Source: Xanthobacteraceae bacterium
GTDB lineage: Bacteria; Pseudomonadota; Alphaproteobacteria; Rhizobiales; Xanthobacteraceae
Direction: 5' to 3'
Assembly (NCBI GenBank): GCA_019746135.1
Contig: JAIESI010000014.1
Span: forward strand, 1-41,057
DNA length: 41,057 nucleotides
A program made the translations under genes and the position numbers. This document shows, in pieces, positions 1 to 8,402 of the stretch. The notes under the pieces are model-generated. The model was given only the letters and a program-made list of their open reading frames with translations. It was not told where the DNA came from and made no database searches. Numbering within the stretch: the first letter of the stretch is position 1; every line of letters starts with the position of its first letter.

Positions 1-318
1 CCCGGCTCGCGGCTGCGCGTCAGCGTGCTCGACGTGCTCAAGAACGAGGGCTTCATCCGCGGCTACGCCAAGGTCGATCATGCGGACGGCCGCAGCGAGC
101 TCGAGATCGAGCTCAAGTATTTCGACGGGCAGCCGGTGATCCGCGAGATGTCGCGTGTGTCAAAGCCGGGTCGCCGGGTCTACGTCGCGGTCCGCAATCT
201 GCCGCGGATCAACAACGGTCTCGGCATCTCGATCCTGTCGACGCCCAAGGGCGTGATGGCCGATCACGACGCACGCGACGCCAATGTCGGCGGCGAAGTG
301 CTCTGCACGGTGTTCTGA
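1..318 (+). CDS. rpsH: 30S ribosomal protein uS8, C-terminal part (5' end outside window)
   Basis: Ribosomal protein uS8, a primary 16S rRNA binder of the 30S platform. The frame is open from base 1, so the gene begins upstream; about 105 of the usual ~132 residues are present. The segment [21 protein letters not shown] and the C-terminal GEVLCTVF are typical of uS8, with the conserved STPKGVM loop near the end. It lies 23 bases before rplF in the normal spc-operon order. An internal GTG at 25 is not the true start, because the reading frame and homology continue upstream. Identification is by family recognition from the translated sequence and by operon context. Confidence 0.95.
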   Translation, partial: PGSRLRVSVLDVLKNEGFIRGYAKVDHADGRSELEIELKYFDGQPVIREMSRVSKPGRRVYVAVRNLPRINNGLGISILSTPKGVMADHDARDANVGGEVLCTVF

Positions 319-341
319 GGACGGAGACAAAGGAAAAGACC

Positions 342-875
342 ATGTCCCGTATCGGCAAGAAAGCGGTTCCGGTTCCGTCCGGCGTCACGGCGAACGTCGA
401 AGGCCAGACCATCAAGGTCAAGGGCCCGAAGGGCGCGCTGCAGCTCGTGCTGCACGACGACGTCAAGGCGGTCATGGACAAGAGCGGGATCAAGGTCGAT
501 CCGCGCTTCGAGACCAAGCGCGCGCGCTCGCAGTGGGGCACGTCGCGCACGCTGATCAACAACCTGATCACCGGCGTCACCAAGGGCTTCGAGGAGAGCC
601 TCGAGATCACCGGCGTCGGCTACCGCGCCGCGGTGCAGGGCAAGAACCTGCAGCTTCAGCTCGGCTACAGCCACGACGTGCTCTATCCGATCCCGGAAGG
701 CATCGCGATCACCACGCCGAAGCCGACCGAGATCAAGATCGCCGGCTCGGACAGGCAGAAGGTCGGCCAGGTGGCCGCCGAGATCCGCGGTTTCCGGTCG
801 CCGGAGCCCTACAAGGGCAAGGGCGTGAAGTACGTGGGCGAATACATCTTCCGCAAGGAAGGCAAGAAGAAGTAA
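342..875 (+). CDS. rplF: 50S ribosomal protein uL6
   Basis: Large-subunit protein uL6, which sits near the factor-binding site of the 50S subunit. The protein is 177 residues, normal for the family, starts [15 protein letters not shown] and ends with the basic tail FRKEGKKK. The diagnostic region [10 protein letters not shown] lies near the C terminus. The ATG at 342 is preceded by an AAGGAAAA purine run. It lies between rpsH and rplR, 11 bases before the latter, and is surely cotranscribed with them. Nothing unusual was seen. Confidence 0.97.
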   Translation: MSRIGKKAVPVPSGVTANVEGQTIKVKGPKGALQLVLHDDVKAVMDKSGIKVDPRFETKRARSQWGTSRTLINNLITGVTKGFEESLEITGVGYRAAVQGKNLQLQLGYSHDVLYPIPEGIAITTPKPTEIKIAGSDRQKVGQVAAEIRGFRSPEPYKGKGVKYVGEYIFRKEGKKK

Positions 876-886
876 CGGAGCGCGCT

Positions 887-1243
887 ATGGCGACTGTCAA
901 GGACCGGGCCCTGCGCCGCAGGGCGAGCGTGCGGCGCTCGGTGAAAGCGGCGGCGAACGGCCGCCAGCGGCTGTCGGTGCACCGCTCGGGCAAGCACATC
1001 TATGCCCAGGTGATCGACGACGTGAAGGGCGTGACGCTGGCGTCTGCCTCTTCGCTGGAGAAGGACATGCGCGCGAAGTCGGGCGCCAACGTCGAGGCCG
1101 CGAAGGCGGTCGGGGCGCTGGTTGCCAAGCGCGCGGTCGAGAAGGGCATCAAGGACGTCGTGTTCGACCGCGGCGGCTATCGCTACCACGGGCGCATTAA
1201 GGCGCTTGGAGACGCGGCCCGTGAGGGCGGCCTGAAGTTCTGA
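887..1243 (+). CDS. rplR: 50S ribosomal protein uL18
   Basis: uL18 binds 5S rRNA and helps dock it on the 50S subunit. The protein is 118 residues starting at the ATG at 887 ([17 protein letters not shown]), with the typical basic N terminus, the [12 protein letters not shown] strand and a C terminus with [30 protein letters not shown] sequence. A longer in-frame opening exists upstream, but it overlaps rplF in another frame and has no family similarity, so I start at 887. It is spaced 11 bases after rplF and 44 bases before rpsE. Confidence 0.96.
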   Translation: MATVKDRALRRRASVRRSVKAAANGRQRLSVHRSGKHIYAQVIDDVKGVTLASASSLEKDMRAKSGANVEAAKAVGALVAKRAVEKGIKDVVFDRGGYRYHGRIKALGDAAREGGLKF

Positions 1244-1287
1244 ACGGATGATGGCGGGCCGATCGCCCGAAAAGAGAGAAGACCGTT

Positions 1288-1866
1288 ATGGCACGTGAAC
1301 CAAGACGAGATCGCGAAGGCGGCCGGGAGCGCGGCGGAGAGCGCGAGCCGAGTGAGTTTATCGACAAGCTCGTGCACATCAATCGCGTCGCCAAGGTGGT
1401 GAAGGGCGGCCGCCGCTTCGGCTTTGCCGCGCTGGTGGTGGTCGGCGACCAGAAGGGCCGGGTCGGCCACGGCCACGGCAAGGCGCGCGAGGTGCCGGAG
1501 GCGATCCGCAAGGCGACCGACGCCGCCAAGCGCAACCTGATCCGCGTGCCGCTGCGCGAGGGTCGCACATTGCATCACGACGTGTTCGGCCGTCACGGCG
1601 CGGGCAAGGTGTTCCTGCGCGCGGCGCCTCCCGGCACCGGCATCATCGCCGGCGGCCCGATGCGCGCGGTGTTCGAGTCGCTCGGCATGCAGGACGTGGT
1701 AGCGAAGTCGATCGGCTCGTCGAACCCCTACAACATGGTGCGCGCGACCTTCGACGCGCTGAAGCATCAGGACTCGCCGCGTTCGGTCGCGGCCCGCCGC
1801 AGCATCAAGGTCTCGACGCTCCAGGCTCGCCGCCAGGGCGCCGACAGCGAAGCCGCGGCCGACTGA
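1288..1866 (+). CDS. rpsE: 30S ribosomal protein uS5
   Basis: uS5, a ribosomal accuracy protein near the mRNA entry channel. It has 192 residues. The N terminus is a charged arginine/glutamate extension (residues 2-22) common in alphaproteobacteria. It is followed by the double-stranded RNA-binding S5 domain ([20 protein letters not shown], about 26-45) and the C-terminal domain with GTGIIAGG. The 44-base gap after rplR carries an AAAAGAGAGAAG purine run that serves as ribosome binding site. The C terminus has a short alanine/serine-rich end. It is in standard order before rpmD, 14 bases away. Confidence 0.96.
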   Translation: MAREPRRDREGGRERGGEREPSEFIDKLVHINRVAKVVKGGRRFGFAALVVVGDQKGRVGHGHGKAREVPEAIRKATDAAKRNLIRVPLREGRTLHHDVFGRHGAGKVFLRAAPPGTGIIAGGPMRAVFESLGMQDVVAKSIGSSNPYNMVRATFDALKHQDSPRSVAARRSIKVSTLQARRQGADSEAAAD

Positions 1867-1880
1867 GCGGGAGACGTTTC

Positions 1881-2069
1881 ATGGCCAGCAAAACCATCAA
1901 GGTCCAGCAGACCGGCAGCCCGATGCGGCGCGATCACACCCAGCGCGAGACCCTGGTCGGCCTCGGGCTGAACAAGATCGGCCGCACCAAGGATCTGCCC
2001 GATACGCCTGCGACGCGCGGGATGATCGACAAGGTGAAGCACCTCGTTCGCGTCGTGGACGGGAAGTAA
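1881..2069 (+). CDS. rpmD: 50S ribosomal protein uL30
   Basis: Small large-subunit protein uL30, 62 residues. The sequence [20 protein letters not shown] and the motif [19 protein letters not shown] are those of bacterial uL30. A GGGAGACG site precedes the ATG at 1881. It lies between rpsE and rplO as expected in the spc operon, 12 bases before the latter. Confidence 0.96.
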   Translation: MASKTIKVQQTGSPMRRDHTQRETLVGLGLNKIGRTKDLPDTPATRGMIDKVKHLVRVVDGK

Positions 2070-2081
2070 GGAGAAGCGGCG

Positions 2082-2573
2082 ATGAAGCTGAACGAGATCG
2101 CCCCGAAGCACGGCGCGCGCAAGAAGCGCTTCCGCATCGGCCGTGGCATCGGCTCGGGCGCCGGCAAGACCGGCGGCCGCGGCGGCAAGGGCCAGACCGC
2201 GCGCTCGGGCGTGCGCATCAAGGGGTTCGAAGGCGGCCAGATGCCGATGCATCGCCGCCTGCCCAAGCGCGGCTTCCGCAACACCGCGTTCGCGCTGAAG
2301 CTGAACGAGGTCAATCTCGGCAAGGTCCAGGCCGCGATCGACGCCAAGCTGCTCGACGCCGGCGCGACGGTTGATGCCGCGGCGCTGATCAAGGCCGGCG
2401 TGCTCCGCCGCGCCAAGGACGGCGTGCGGCTCCTCGGCAACGGCGAGCTCAAGGCCAAGGTCAATTTCGAGGTGTTCGGCGCCTCGAAGTCGGCGGTGGC
2501 CGCGGTCGAGAAGGCCGGCGGTTCGGTCAAGATTCTGGCACCGAAGCGTGAAGAGGGCGAAAAGGCCGCCTGA
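2082..2573 (+). CDS. rplO: 50S ribosomal protein uL15
   Basis: uL15, a 23S rRNA-binding assembly protein of the 50S subunit; 163 residues. It begins [20 protein letters not shown] and carries the glycine/lysine-rich extension [18 protein letters not shown] (about residues 20-38) and [18 protein letters not shown], both family hallmarks. A GGAGAAG ribosome-binding site precedes it. The stop is followed by a perfect palindromic hairpin before secY, listed separately. Confidence 0.96.
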   Translation: MKLNEIAPKHGARKKRFRIGRGIGSGAGKTGGRGGKGQTARSGVRIKGFEGGQMPMHRRLPKRGFRNTAFALKLNEVNLGKVQAAIDAKLLDAGATVDAAALIKAGVLRRAKDGVRLLGNGELKAKVNFEVFGASKSAVAAVEKAGGSVKILAPKREEGEKAA

Positions 2574-2583
2574 TCCCTATATG

Positions 2584-2603
2584 CCCGGGACGTGCGTCCC
2601 GGG
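2584..2603 (+). other. rplO-secY intergenic hairpin without U-tract
   Basis: CCCGGGACG and CGTCCCGGG flank a two-base centre, a perfect 20-base inverted repeat (8-bp stem with a 4-base loop if folded as RNA). It lies 10 bases after the rplO stop and 26 bases before secY. No run of T follows, so it is not a classical intrinsic terminator. It could be an mRNA processing or stability element separating the rplO and secY segments. Function is inferred; the symmetry is directly visible. Confidence 0.6.
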
Positions 2604-2629
2604 GTCTTGGGGTCGAAAGGGAGCTCTCG

Positions 2630-3964
2630 ATGGTCTCTGCAGCGGAACAACTGGCAGCCAATCTGAACTTCTCGGCGCTGGCCAAGGCCGAGGAACTCAA
2701 GAAGCGCATTTGGTTTACGCTCGGCGCGCTGCTGGTTTACCGCTTCGGCACCTACATCCCGTTGCCCGGCATCGATCCCACCGCCTGGGACCAGATCTTC
2801 CGCACCCAGGCGGGCGGCATTCTCGGCATGTTCAACATGTTCGCCGGCGGTGGCATCCACCGCATGGCGATCTTCGCCTTGAACATCATGCCGTACATTT
2901 CGGCATCGATCATCATTCAGTTGATGACGACTGTTTCACCGACACTCGAGCAACTTAAGAAAGAGGGTGAGCAGGGCCGCAAGGTCATCAACCAGTACAC
3001 CCGCTACCTGACCGTGGTCCTGGCCGCGTTCCAGAGCTACGGCATTGCCATCGGCCTCGAAGGCGCGGGCAACGTGGTCAGCGATCCGGGCATGTTCTTC
3101 CGGATCTCCACCGCCATCACGCTCACCGGCGGCACCATGTTCCTGATGTGGCTCGGCGAGCAGATCACCGCTCGCGGCATCGGCAACGGCATCTCGCTGA
3201 TCATCATGGCGGGCATTGTCGCCGAGCTGCCGTCCGCCATCGCCGGCATGCTGGAGCTCGGCCGCCAGGGCGCCCTGTCCACCGGCCTGATCCTGGTCGT
3301 CATCGTCATGGCGGTGGTGGTCATCGCCTTCATCGTCTTCATGGAGCGCGCCCAGCGCCGGCTGCTGATCCAGTATCCGAAGCGCCAGGTCGGCAACCGC
3401 ATGTTCGAGGGGCAGTCCTCGCATCTGCCGCTCAAGCTGAACACCTCGGGCGTGATCCCGCCGATCTTTGCCTCGTCGCTGCTGCTGCTGCCCACCACCA
3501 TCGCCCAGTTCAATTCGCAGGGCGGCGGGCCGGAATGGTGGCAGACCATCGTGACGCAGCTCAGCCACGGCCGGCCGATGTTCCTGATCCTCTACATCGC
3601 GCTGATCGTGTTCTTTGCCTTCTTCTATACGGCGATCGTGTTCAATCCGACCGAGACGGCGGACAACCTCAAGAAGCACGGCGGCTTCATCCCGGGCATC
3701 CGGCCGGGCGAGCGGACCGCGGAGTACATCGACTATGTGCTGTCGCGCATCACCGTGGTCGGCGCGGCCTATCTCGCCATCGTCTGCCTGATCCCGGAAA
3801 TGCTGATCGCCTATGCTGCGGTGCCGTTCTATTTCGGCGGCACGTCGCTCTTGATCGTGGTCAGCGTCACCATGGACACCGTCGCGCAGATCCAGGGTTA
3901 TCTGCTGGCGCATCAATATGAAGGTTTGATCAAGCGGTCGAAGCTGCGGGGGCGCAGGCGATGA
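2630..3964 (+). CDS. secY: Protein translocase subunit SecY
   Basis: Channel-forming subunit of the Sec translocon in the inner membrane (with SecE and SecG). The protein has 444 residues, about normal, with ten hydrophobic segments. Recognisable family sequences are [13 protein letters not shown] (about residues 37-49), [13 protein letters not shown] (about 64-76), the [12 protein letters not shown] helix and the cytosolic loop [16 protein letters not shown]. The ATG at 2630 has an AAAGGGAGC site upstream. The stop overlaps the adk start (ATGA at 3961-3964), so adk is translationally coupled. This is the usual secY-adk order of alphaproteobacteria. Confidence 0.97.
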   Translation: MVSAAEQLAANLNFSALAKAEELKKRIWFTLGALLVYRFGTYIPLPGIDPTAWDQIFRTQAGGILGMFNMFAGGGIHRMAIFALNIMPYISASIIIQLMTTVSPTLEQLKKEGEQGRKVINQYTRYLTVVLAAFQSYGIAIGLEGAGNVVSDPGMFFRISTAITLTGGTMFLMWLGEQITARGIGNGISLIIMAGIVAELPSAIAGMLELGRQGALSTGLILVVIVMAVVVIAFIVFMERAQRRLLIQYPKRQVGNRMFEGQSSHLPLKLNTSGVIPPIFASSLLLLPTTIAQFNSQGGGPEWWQTIVTQLSHGRPMFLILYIALIVFFAFFYTAIVFNPTETADNLKKHGGFIPGIRPGERTAEYIDYVLSRITVVGAAYLAIVCLIPEMLIAYAAVPFYFGGTSLLIVVSVTMDTVAQIQGYLLAHQYEGLIKRSKLRGRRR

Positions 3965-4806
3965 GGATTGTTCTGCTCGGCCCGCCGGGGGCCGGCAAGG
4001 GCACGCAGGCCAAGGAACTGGTTGAGAAATACGGCATCGTGCAGCTTTCCACCGGCGACATGTTGCGTGCGGCCGTTGCGGCCGGCACGCCGATCGGCCT
4101 CAAGGCCAAGGACATCATGGCGCGGGGCGAGCTCGTCCCGGACGAGGTCGTGGTCGGCATCGTCTCCGACCGGGTCGACCAGCCGGACGCCCGCAACGGC
4201 TTCATTCTCGATGGCTTCCCGCGCACCGTGCCGCAGGCCGAGGCGCTCGACCGGATGCTGGCGAAGAAGAAGCTCCGCCTCGACGCCGTGATCGAGCTCC
4301 AGGTCGATCCCGACATCCTGGTGCGGCGGATCGAGAGCCGCGTCGAGCAGATGAAGCTCCGCGGCGAGCCGCTGCGGGCCGACGACAATCCGGAAATCCT
4401 CAAGCAGCGGCTTGCCGCCTACGGGGCCCAGACCGCGCCGCTGGTGAGCTACTACAAGGGCAAAGGGGCGCTGCGGACGGTCGACGGCATGGCTTCGATC
4501 TCCGACGTCGCCGGCGCCATCGGTCGGGCGCTGGCTGACGCCGCGTTCCGCCCGGTCAGCCCGTCCAAGCCGTCCAAAACCGCCTCGAGCGCAAAGACCG
4601 CCTCGGGTGGCAAAGCCATCTCCCGGAAGGCCGCCGGTTCGGCCCAAAAGAAGGCCCCCGCCAAGGCCAAGACGGTTAACGGGGCGAGGCGGGCCACGAA
4701 GGCCGCTTCCGGGCGCAAGCCGGCCTCAAAAACAGCCTCCCGCCGCGCGGCCAAAGCGCCGAAAAAAAGCCAGAAAGCTGCGCGGGGCCGGAGGTTGACG
4801 AAGTGA
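3961..4806 (+). CDS. adk: Adenylate kinase with a long Lys/Ala/Ser-rich C-terminal tail
   Basis: Adenylate kinase (ATP + AMP = 2 ADP), cytosolic. The P-loop GPPGAGKGT is at residues 7-15, the AMP-binding STGDMLR at 30-36 and the DGFPRT motif at 84-89. The LID is the short type without zinc cysteines, as in many alphaproteobacteria. The catalytic core ends near residue 196. Residues 197-281 form an extra tail built almost only of K, A, S, R, P, G and T (KTAS, AKKAP-like units), reminiscent of histone H1/AlgP-type low-complexity tails; the usual enzyme is about 190-215 residues. The frame stays open with the same codon bias, so I see no frameshift. Start overlaps the secY stop. The tail's role is unknown; nucleic-acid or ribosome binding is a guess. 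Confidence 0.95.
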   Translation: MRIVLLGPPGAGKGTQAKELVEKYGIVQLSTGDMLRAAVAAGTPIGLKAKDIMARGELVPDEVVVGIVSDRVDQPDARNGFILDGFPRTVPQAEALDRMLAKKKLRLDAVIELQVDPDILVRRIESRVEQMKLRGEPLRADDNPEILKQRLAAYGAQTAPLVSYYKGKGALRTVDGMASISDVAGAIGRALADAAFRPVSPSKPSKTASSAKTASGGKAISRKAAGSAQKKAPAKAKTVNGARRATKAASGRKPASKTASRRAAKAPKKSQKAARGRRLTK

Positions 4807-4998
4807 GGCGGAATCCCCTAATAACTGGCGATCCAGTAGGACTCAGTTCGAACGATGCCTGCCCCAGAGTGGTTGGGGAGGGCGTCGCGTTATCGCTTGG
4901 AAGACCCTTTGCAGGCTTCAATGGGAAATTCTTCCGGCTTTCCGAACAGGCAGGAACGGCGGCGCCGCTGAGCGGCCGGCCGGAACAGGAGTGAACTC
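4807..4998 (+). other. adk-rpsM gap, possible alpha-operon leader
   Basis: A 192-base gap, much longer than the others in this ribosomal cluster. A GTG-started 63-codon frame crosses it, but it has no family similarity and a poor start, so I do not call a gene. The stretch likely holds the leader and perhaps a promoter of the alpha operon (rpsM onward). No convincing -35/-10 pair was found. Short GC-rich inverted repeats lie near 4866-4890 and 4960-4985. In enterobacteria the leader here binds uS4, but rpsD is absent from this operon. Confidence 0.3.
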
Positions 4999-5373
4999 GT
5001 GGCCCGTATTGCAGGCGTGAACCTTCCGACCAACAAGCGCGTGGTGATCGCGCTCCAGTACATCCATGGCATCGGTCAGAAGAACGCGAAGGACATCATG
5101 GCGAAGGTGCACATCCCGGAGGACCGCCGGGTGGCGCAGCTCACCGACCAGGAAGTGCTGCAGATCCGCGAAGTGATCGACAGCGACTACATGGTTGAAG
5201 GCGACCTGCGGCGCGAGGTTGCCGTCAATATCAAGCGGCTGATGGACCTCGGCTGCTACCGGGGCCTGCGCCACCGCAAGGGCCTGCCGGTCCGCGGCCA
5301 GCGCACCCACACCAACGCCCGCACCCGCAAGGGTCCGGCCAAGGCCATCGCCGGCAAGAAGAAGGCAACGTAA
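4999..5373 (+). CDS. rpsM: 30S ribosomal protein uS13
   Basis: uS13 of the 30S head, which contacts the 50S subunit and P-site tRNA. It has 124 residues starting from a GTG at 4999, giving [15 protein letters not shown], which matches the family start; the upstream AACAGGAG gives a Shine-Dalgarno site. The helix-two-turn-helix segment [12 protein letters not shown] and the C-terminal [20 protein letters not shown] are characteristic. First gene of the alpha operon segment, 65 bases before rpsK. Confidence 0.96.
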   Translation: MARIAGVNLPTNKRVVIALQYIHGIGQKNAKDIMAKVHIPEDRRVAQLTDQEVLQIREVIDSDYMVEGDLRREVAVNIKRLMDLGCYRGLRHRKGLPVRGQRTHTNARTRKGPAKAIAGKKKAT

Positions 5374-5438
5374 GGCTCTCGAACGGAATTTTTTGCATCG
5401 GCCCGCTTGAACCGCGCGGGACCGCGAAAGGATCGTCA

Positions 5439-5837
5439 ATGGGTAAGGAAGCTACTCCCGCCGGGCGCGTCCGCCGACGCGAACGCAAGAACATCGCCTC
5501 GGGCGTCGCGCATGTGAACGCGTCGTTCAACAACACCATGATCACCATCACCGACGCGCAGGGCAACGCGATTGCTTGGTCGTCGGCCGGCACCATGGGC
5601 TTCAAGGGCTCGCGCAAGTCGACGCCCTATGCCGCCCAGATGGCCGCGGAAGACGCCGCCAAGAAAGCCGCCGAGCACGGCATGCGGACCCTCGAGGTCG
5701 AGGTCGCAGGTCCGGGCTCCGGCCGCGAGTCGGCGCTGCGCGCGCTGCAGGCCGCAGGCTTCACCGTCACCTCGATCCGCGACGTGACACCGATCCCGCA
5801 CAACGGCTGCCGGCCGAGAAAGCGTCGGCGCGTATGA
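5439..5837 (+). CDS. rpsK: 30S ribosomal protein uS11
   Basis: uS11 of the 30S platform, near the Shine-Dalgarno cleft. It has 132 residues, with the family segments [21 protein letters not shown] (about 27-47), [14 protein letters not shown] and the C-terminal [18 protein letters not shown]. The ATG at 5439 follows a GAAAGGATCG site. Its stop overlaps a possible upstream rpoA start (ATGA at 5834-5837). rpsD, which follows rpsK in enterobacteria, is absent here, as is common in alphaproteobacteria. Confidence 0.97.
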   Translation: MGKEATPAGRVRRRERKNIASGVAHVNASFNNTMITITDAQGNAIAWSSAGTMGFKGSRKSTPYAAQMAAEDAAKKAAEHGMRTLEVEVAGPGSGRESALRALQAAGFTVTSIRDVTPIPHNGCRPRKRRRV

Positions 5838-5935
5838 GCGATACATATGTCCGGCCTGCGGACGGCCCGCAGGCTGCCGCCGAGAATTCCCACGGGGCGG
5901 AGTGGGGCGCGAATAAGCCCGCGCCACTCAATACG

Positions 5936-6964
5936 ATGGGTGCAAACGTGATCCAGAAGAACTGGCAGGAACTGATCAAACCTAACAAGCTCCAGGTGTC
6001 GGCCGGCACCGACGCGAAAAAGACCGCCACGGTCGTCGCCGAGCCGCTCGAGCGCGGCTTTGGCGTGACGCTGGGCAATGCGCTTCGCCGCATTCTGTTG
6101 TCGTCGCTGCAGGGCGCCGCCGTGCAGTCGGTGCACATCGACGGCGTGCTGCACGAGTTCTCGTCGATCGCCGGCGTCCGCGAGGACGTGACCGACATCG
6201 TGCTCAACATCAAGGACATCGCCATCAAGATGCAGGGCGATGGTCCCAAGCGCATGGTCGTCAAGAAGTCCGGCCCCGGCACCGTGGTGGCGGGCGACAT
6301 CCAGACCGTCGGCGACATCGTCGTGCTCAATCCCGAGCTCGTGCTCTGCACCCTCGACGAGGGCGCCGAGATCCGCATGGAGTTCACGGTCAACACCGGC
6401 AAGGGCTACGTGCCCGCCGAGCGCAACCGGCCCGAGGACGCGCCGATCGGTCTCATCCCGGTCGACAGCCTCTACTCGCCGGTCCGCAAGGTCTCCTACA
6501 AGGTCGAGAACACCCGCGAGGGCCAGATCCTCGACTACGACAAGCTGACCATGAGCATCGAGACGAACGGCGCCGTTGGTCCCGAGGACGCGCTGGCCTA
6601 CGCCGCGCGCATCCTGCAGGACCAGCTCAACGTGTTCGTCAACTTCGAGGAGCCCCGCAAGGAGCAGGCCGCGGAGACGATCCCCGATCTCGCCTTCAAC
6701 CCGGCGTTCCTCAAGAAGGTCGACGAGCTCGAGCTCAGCGTGCGCTCGGCCAACTGTCTCAAGAACGACAACATCGTCTACATCGGCGATCTCGTTCAGA
6801 AGACCGAAGCCGAGATGCTGCGCACCCCGAACTTCGGCCGCAAGTCGCTCAACGAGATCAAGGAAGTTCTCGCGCAGATGGGCCTGCACCTCGGCATGGA
6901 AGTGCCGGGCTGGCCGCCCGAGAACATCGAAGAGCTCGCCAAGCGCTTCGAGGACCACTACTGA
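5936..6964 (+). CDS. rpoA: RNA polymerase alpha subunit
   Basis: Alpha subunit of RNA polymerase: N-terminal assembly domain (dimerisation, beta/beta' contacts) and C-terminal domain binding UP elements and activators. I start at the ATG at 5936 ([17 protein letters not shown]), giving 342 residues, close to relatives of about 340. The [16 protein letters not shown] helix (about 50-65) and the CTD motif [13 protein letters not shown] are clear. The frame is open to an ATG at 5834 that overlaps the rpsK stop. Using it would add 34 residues of low-complexity sequence, so the start is the main uncertainty. A strong terminator follows directly. Confidence 0.96.
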   Translation: MGANVIQKNWQELIKPNKLQVSAGTDAKKTATVVAEPLERGFGVTLGNALRRILLSSLQGAAVQSVHIDGVLHEFSSIAGVREDVTDIVLNIKDIAIKMQGDGPKRMVVKKSGPGTVVAGDIQTVGDIVVLNPELVLCTLDEGAEIRMEFTVNTGKGYVPAERNRPEDAPIGLIPVDSLYSPVRKVSYKVENTREGQILDYDKLTMSIETNGAVGPEDALAYAARILQDQLNVFVNFEEPRKEQAAETIPDLAFNPAFLKKVDELELSVRSANCLKNDNIVYIGDLVQKTEAEMLRTPNFGRKSLNEIKEVLAQMGLHLGMEVPGWPPENIEELAKRFEDHY

Positions 6965-6973
6965 AAACCGTTT

Positions 6974-7011
6974 GCCATGCCCGGCCTGACGCCGGGCATG
7001 GCTTTTGTTTT
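6974..7011 (+). terminator. Intrinsic terminator between rpoA and rplQ
   Basis: A perfect 12-bp stem (6974-6985 with 6991-7002), a five-base loop CTGAC, then TTTTGTTTT. This is a textbook Rho-independent terminator 9 bases after the rpoA stop and only 22 bases before rplQ. There is almost no room for a new promoter, so rplQ presumably depends on partial read-through, making this an attenuation point. Confidence 0.9.
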
Positions 7012-7033
7012 GTAAGCGAAGGAAAAACAGGCG

Positions 7034-7465
7034 ATGCGTCACGGAAACGCTCACCGCAAGCTCGGCCGCAAGCCTGAGCACCGCAAGGCGATGTTCGCCA
7101 ATATGGCGGCGGCGCTGATCAAGCACGAGCAGATCACCACCACGCTGCCGAAGGCGAAGGAGCTGCGCCCGGTCGTGGAGAAGCTCATCACGCTCGGCAA
7201 GCGCGGCGACCTGCATGCCCGCCGCCAGGCGGTGTCGCAGATCCGCGACGTGGCGATGGTCAAGAAGCTGTTCGACGTGCTCGGGCCACGCTACAAGGAG
7301 CGCAACGGCGGCTATTGCCGCATCCTCAAGGCGGGCTATCGCTACGGCGACAACGCCGCGGTTGCGGTGATCGAGTTCGTCGATCGTGACGAAGCCGCCA
7401 AGGGCCTCGACTCCGGTCCGGTGACCGGCAAGCCGGTCGAGGCGGAAGCCACCGCCGCGGCGTAA
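7034..7465 (+). CDS. rplQ: 50S ribosomal protein bL17
   Basis: bL17 of the 50S subunit, near the peptide exit tunnel. It has 143 residues, starting [20 protein letters not shown], the invariant family N terminus. The middle [29 protein letters not shown] and [14 protein letters not shown] are also diagnostic. A short alanine-rich tail extends beyond the roughly 120-residue core, as in other alphaproteobacteria. AAGGAAAAACAGGC precedes the start. Last ribosomal gene of the cluster, bracketed by terminators on both sides. Confidence 0.97.
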   Translation: MRHGNAHRKLGRKPEHRKAMFANMAAALIKHEQITTTLPKAKELRPVVEKLITLGKRGDLHARRQAVSQIRDVAMVKKLFDVLGPRYKERNGGYCRILKAGYRYGDNAAVAVIEFVDRDEAAKGLDSGPVTGKPVEAEATAAA

Positions 7466-7474
7466 AGGCGGGCG

Positions 7475-8155
7475 ATGGCAGCGCAACGGATAGCGAGGGC
7501 GGCTTCGGCCGCCCTTTTGTTTTTGGTGTTCGCCATGCCCGGATCGGCCCAGCAGGGCAACGAGAAGGAACGCGAGATGATCGCCGCCGCCGAGCGCGGC
7601 GAACTGGTGGTGGTGCGCGGTCTGTTCCGCGAGGGCGCCCGCATCGACGCCCGCGACCAGCGCGGCCGCACTGCGCTGCTCGCCGCCACCCACCGCAACC
7701 GCGTCGAGGTCGCGCGCTTCCTCATCCAGGAGGGCGCTGACGTCAACGCCAAGGACTTCATCCAGGACACGCCGTTCCTCTATGCCGGGGCCGAGGGCCG
7801 CACCGAAATCCTCAAGATGGCGCTCGCCGCCGGCGCCAACCTCAAGGACATCAACCGCTATGGCGGCACCGCGCTCATTCCCGCCGCCCATCATGGTCAT
7901 GTCGAGGCGGTGAAGGTCCTGCTCGCCACCGAAATCGACAAGGACCACGTCAACAATCTCGGCTGGACCGCGCTGCTCGAGGCCGTGATCCTCGGCGACG
8001 GCGGTGCGGCGCACACCGAGATCGTCCGGCTTCTGGTTGCGGCCGGCGCCAGCGTCAGCATTGCCGACCGCGATGGGGTGACACCGCTCGCGCACGCGCG
8101 GCGCGCCCGCTATTCCGGGATGGTGCGCATCCTGTCGGACGCAGGCGCGCGCTAA
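7475..8155 (+). CDS. Exported ankyrin-repeat protein
   Basis: 226 residues. The N terminus has a basic n-region (RIAR), a hydrophobic core (AALLFLVFAM) and a PGSAQQ-type signal-peptidase site near residue 26, so a periplasmic location is inferred. About five ankyrin repeats follow (roughly 35-220), with recurring TALLAATHRNRVEVARFLIQ, GADVNAKD and TPLAHARR units. Ankyrin repeats bind proteins; the partner is unknown. The gene begins 9 bases after rplQ, and the rplQ terminator lies inside its signal-peptide codons, so it may be read only by read-through. A shorter start (ATG 7535) would lose the signal peptide. The stop codon lies within a RIME-like repeat. Confidence 0.85.
   Translation: MAAQRIARAASAALLFLVFAMPGSAQQGNEKEREMIAAAERGELVVVRGLFREGARIDARDQRGRTALLAATHRNRVEVARFLIQEGADVNAKDFIQDTPFLYAGAEGRTEILKMALAAGANLKDINRYGGTALIPAAHHGHVEAVKVLLATEIDKDHVNNLGWTALLEAVILGDGGAAHTEIVRLLVAAGASVSIADRDGVTPLAHARRARYSGMVRILSDAGAR
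7497..7524 (+). terminator. Intrinsic terminator after rplQ, inside ankyrin gene signal sequence
   Basis: GGGCGGC and GCCGCCC pair around a TTCG tetraloop, followed at once by TTTTGTTTTT. It lies 31 bases after the rplQ stop and fits the end of the ribosomal operon. It also falls inside the reading frame of the ankyrin gene, where the T-run encodes the Leu/Phe core of the signal peptide. Confidence 0.85.
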
Positions 8156-8255
8156 AGCGGGATGACTTTTCTTCGAATCGTCATCCCGCTTTAGCTTCTT
8201 GTTTGAGCATGATCTTTTCCGAAAACCGCTTCACACTTTTCGGGATCATGCTCTA
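8152..8255. repeat. RIME-like palindromic repeat, copy 1
   Basis: A 104-base element identical, base for base as I read it, to the reverse complement of 40878-40981. It consists of two imperfect palindromes: AAAGCGGGATGAC with GTCATCCCGCTTT, and GAGCATGATC with GATCATGCTC, joined by GCTTCTTGTTT. The architecture is that of rhizobial intergenic mosaic elements (RIME). It supplies the stop codon TAA of the ankyrin gene. It also forms the spurious N-terminal extension of the cytochrome reading frame. Confidence 0.9.
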
Positions 8256-8402
8256 ACGTCTCGTCAATCGTGCGGTGGGCAAAGGCGGTGCCGGCCGTTG
8301 GCGCTGTTCCAAACGCAGGCTAGAATTGTTCTCGATTCATCGTCGGCTTTCGCCGCGGGCGTTCGTCCCGCGGCTCTCATTCATTCCAAAAGAAGGAACA
8401 GC

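Noticed and set aside
4803..4994. 63-codon frame in the adk-rpsM gap
   Set aside because: GTG start overlapping the end of adk, no ribosome-binding site and no similarity; more likely leader sequence.
5627..8095. 822-codon open frame on the minus strand opposite rpoA, rplQ and the ankyrin gene
   Set aside because: Antisense shadow of high-GC codon bias: rich in His/Asp/Arg/Gly, no family resemblance, and opposite clearly coding genes.
8199..8402. N-terminal extension of the cytochrome c frame (starting with a methionine inside a repeat)
   Set aside because: It is translated RIME-like repeat; the same peptide start appears at other repeat copies. The ATG at 8403 with a ribosome-binding site and signal peptide is preferred.
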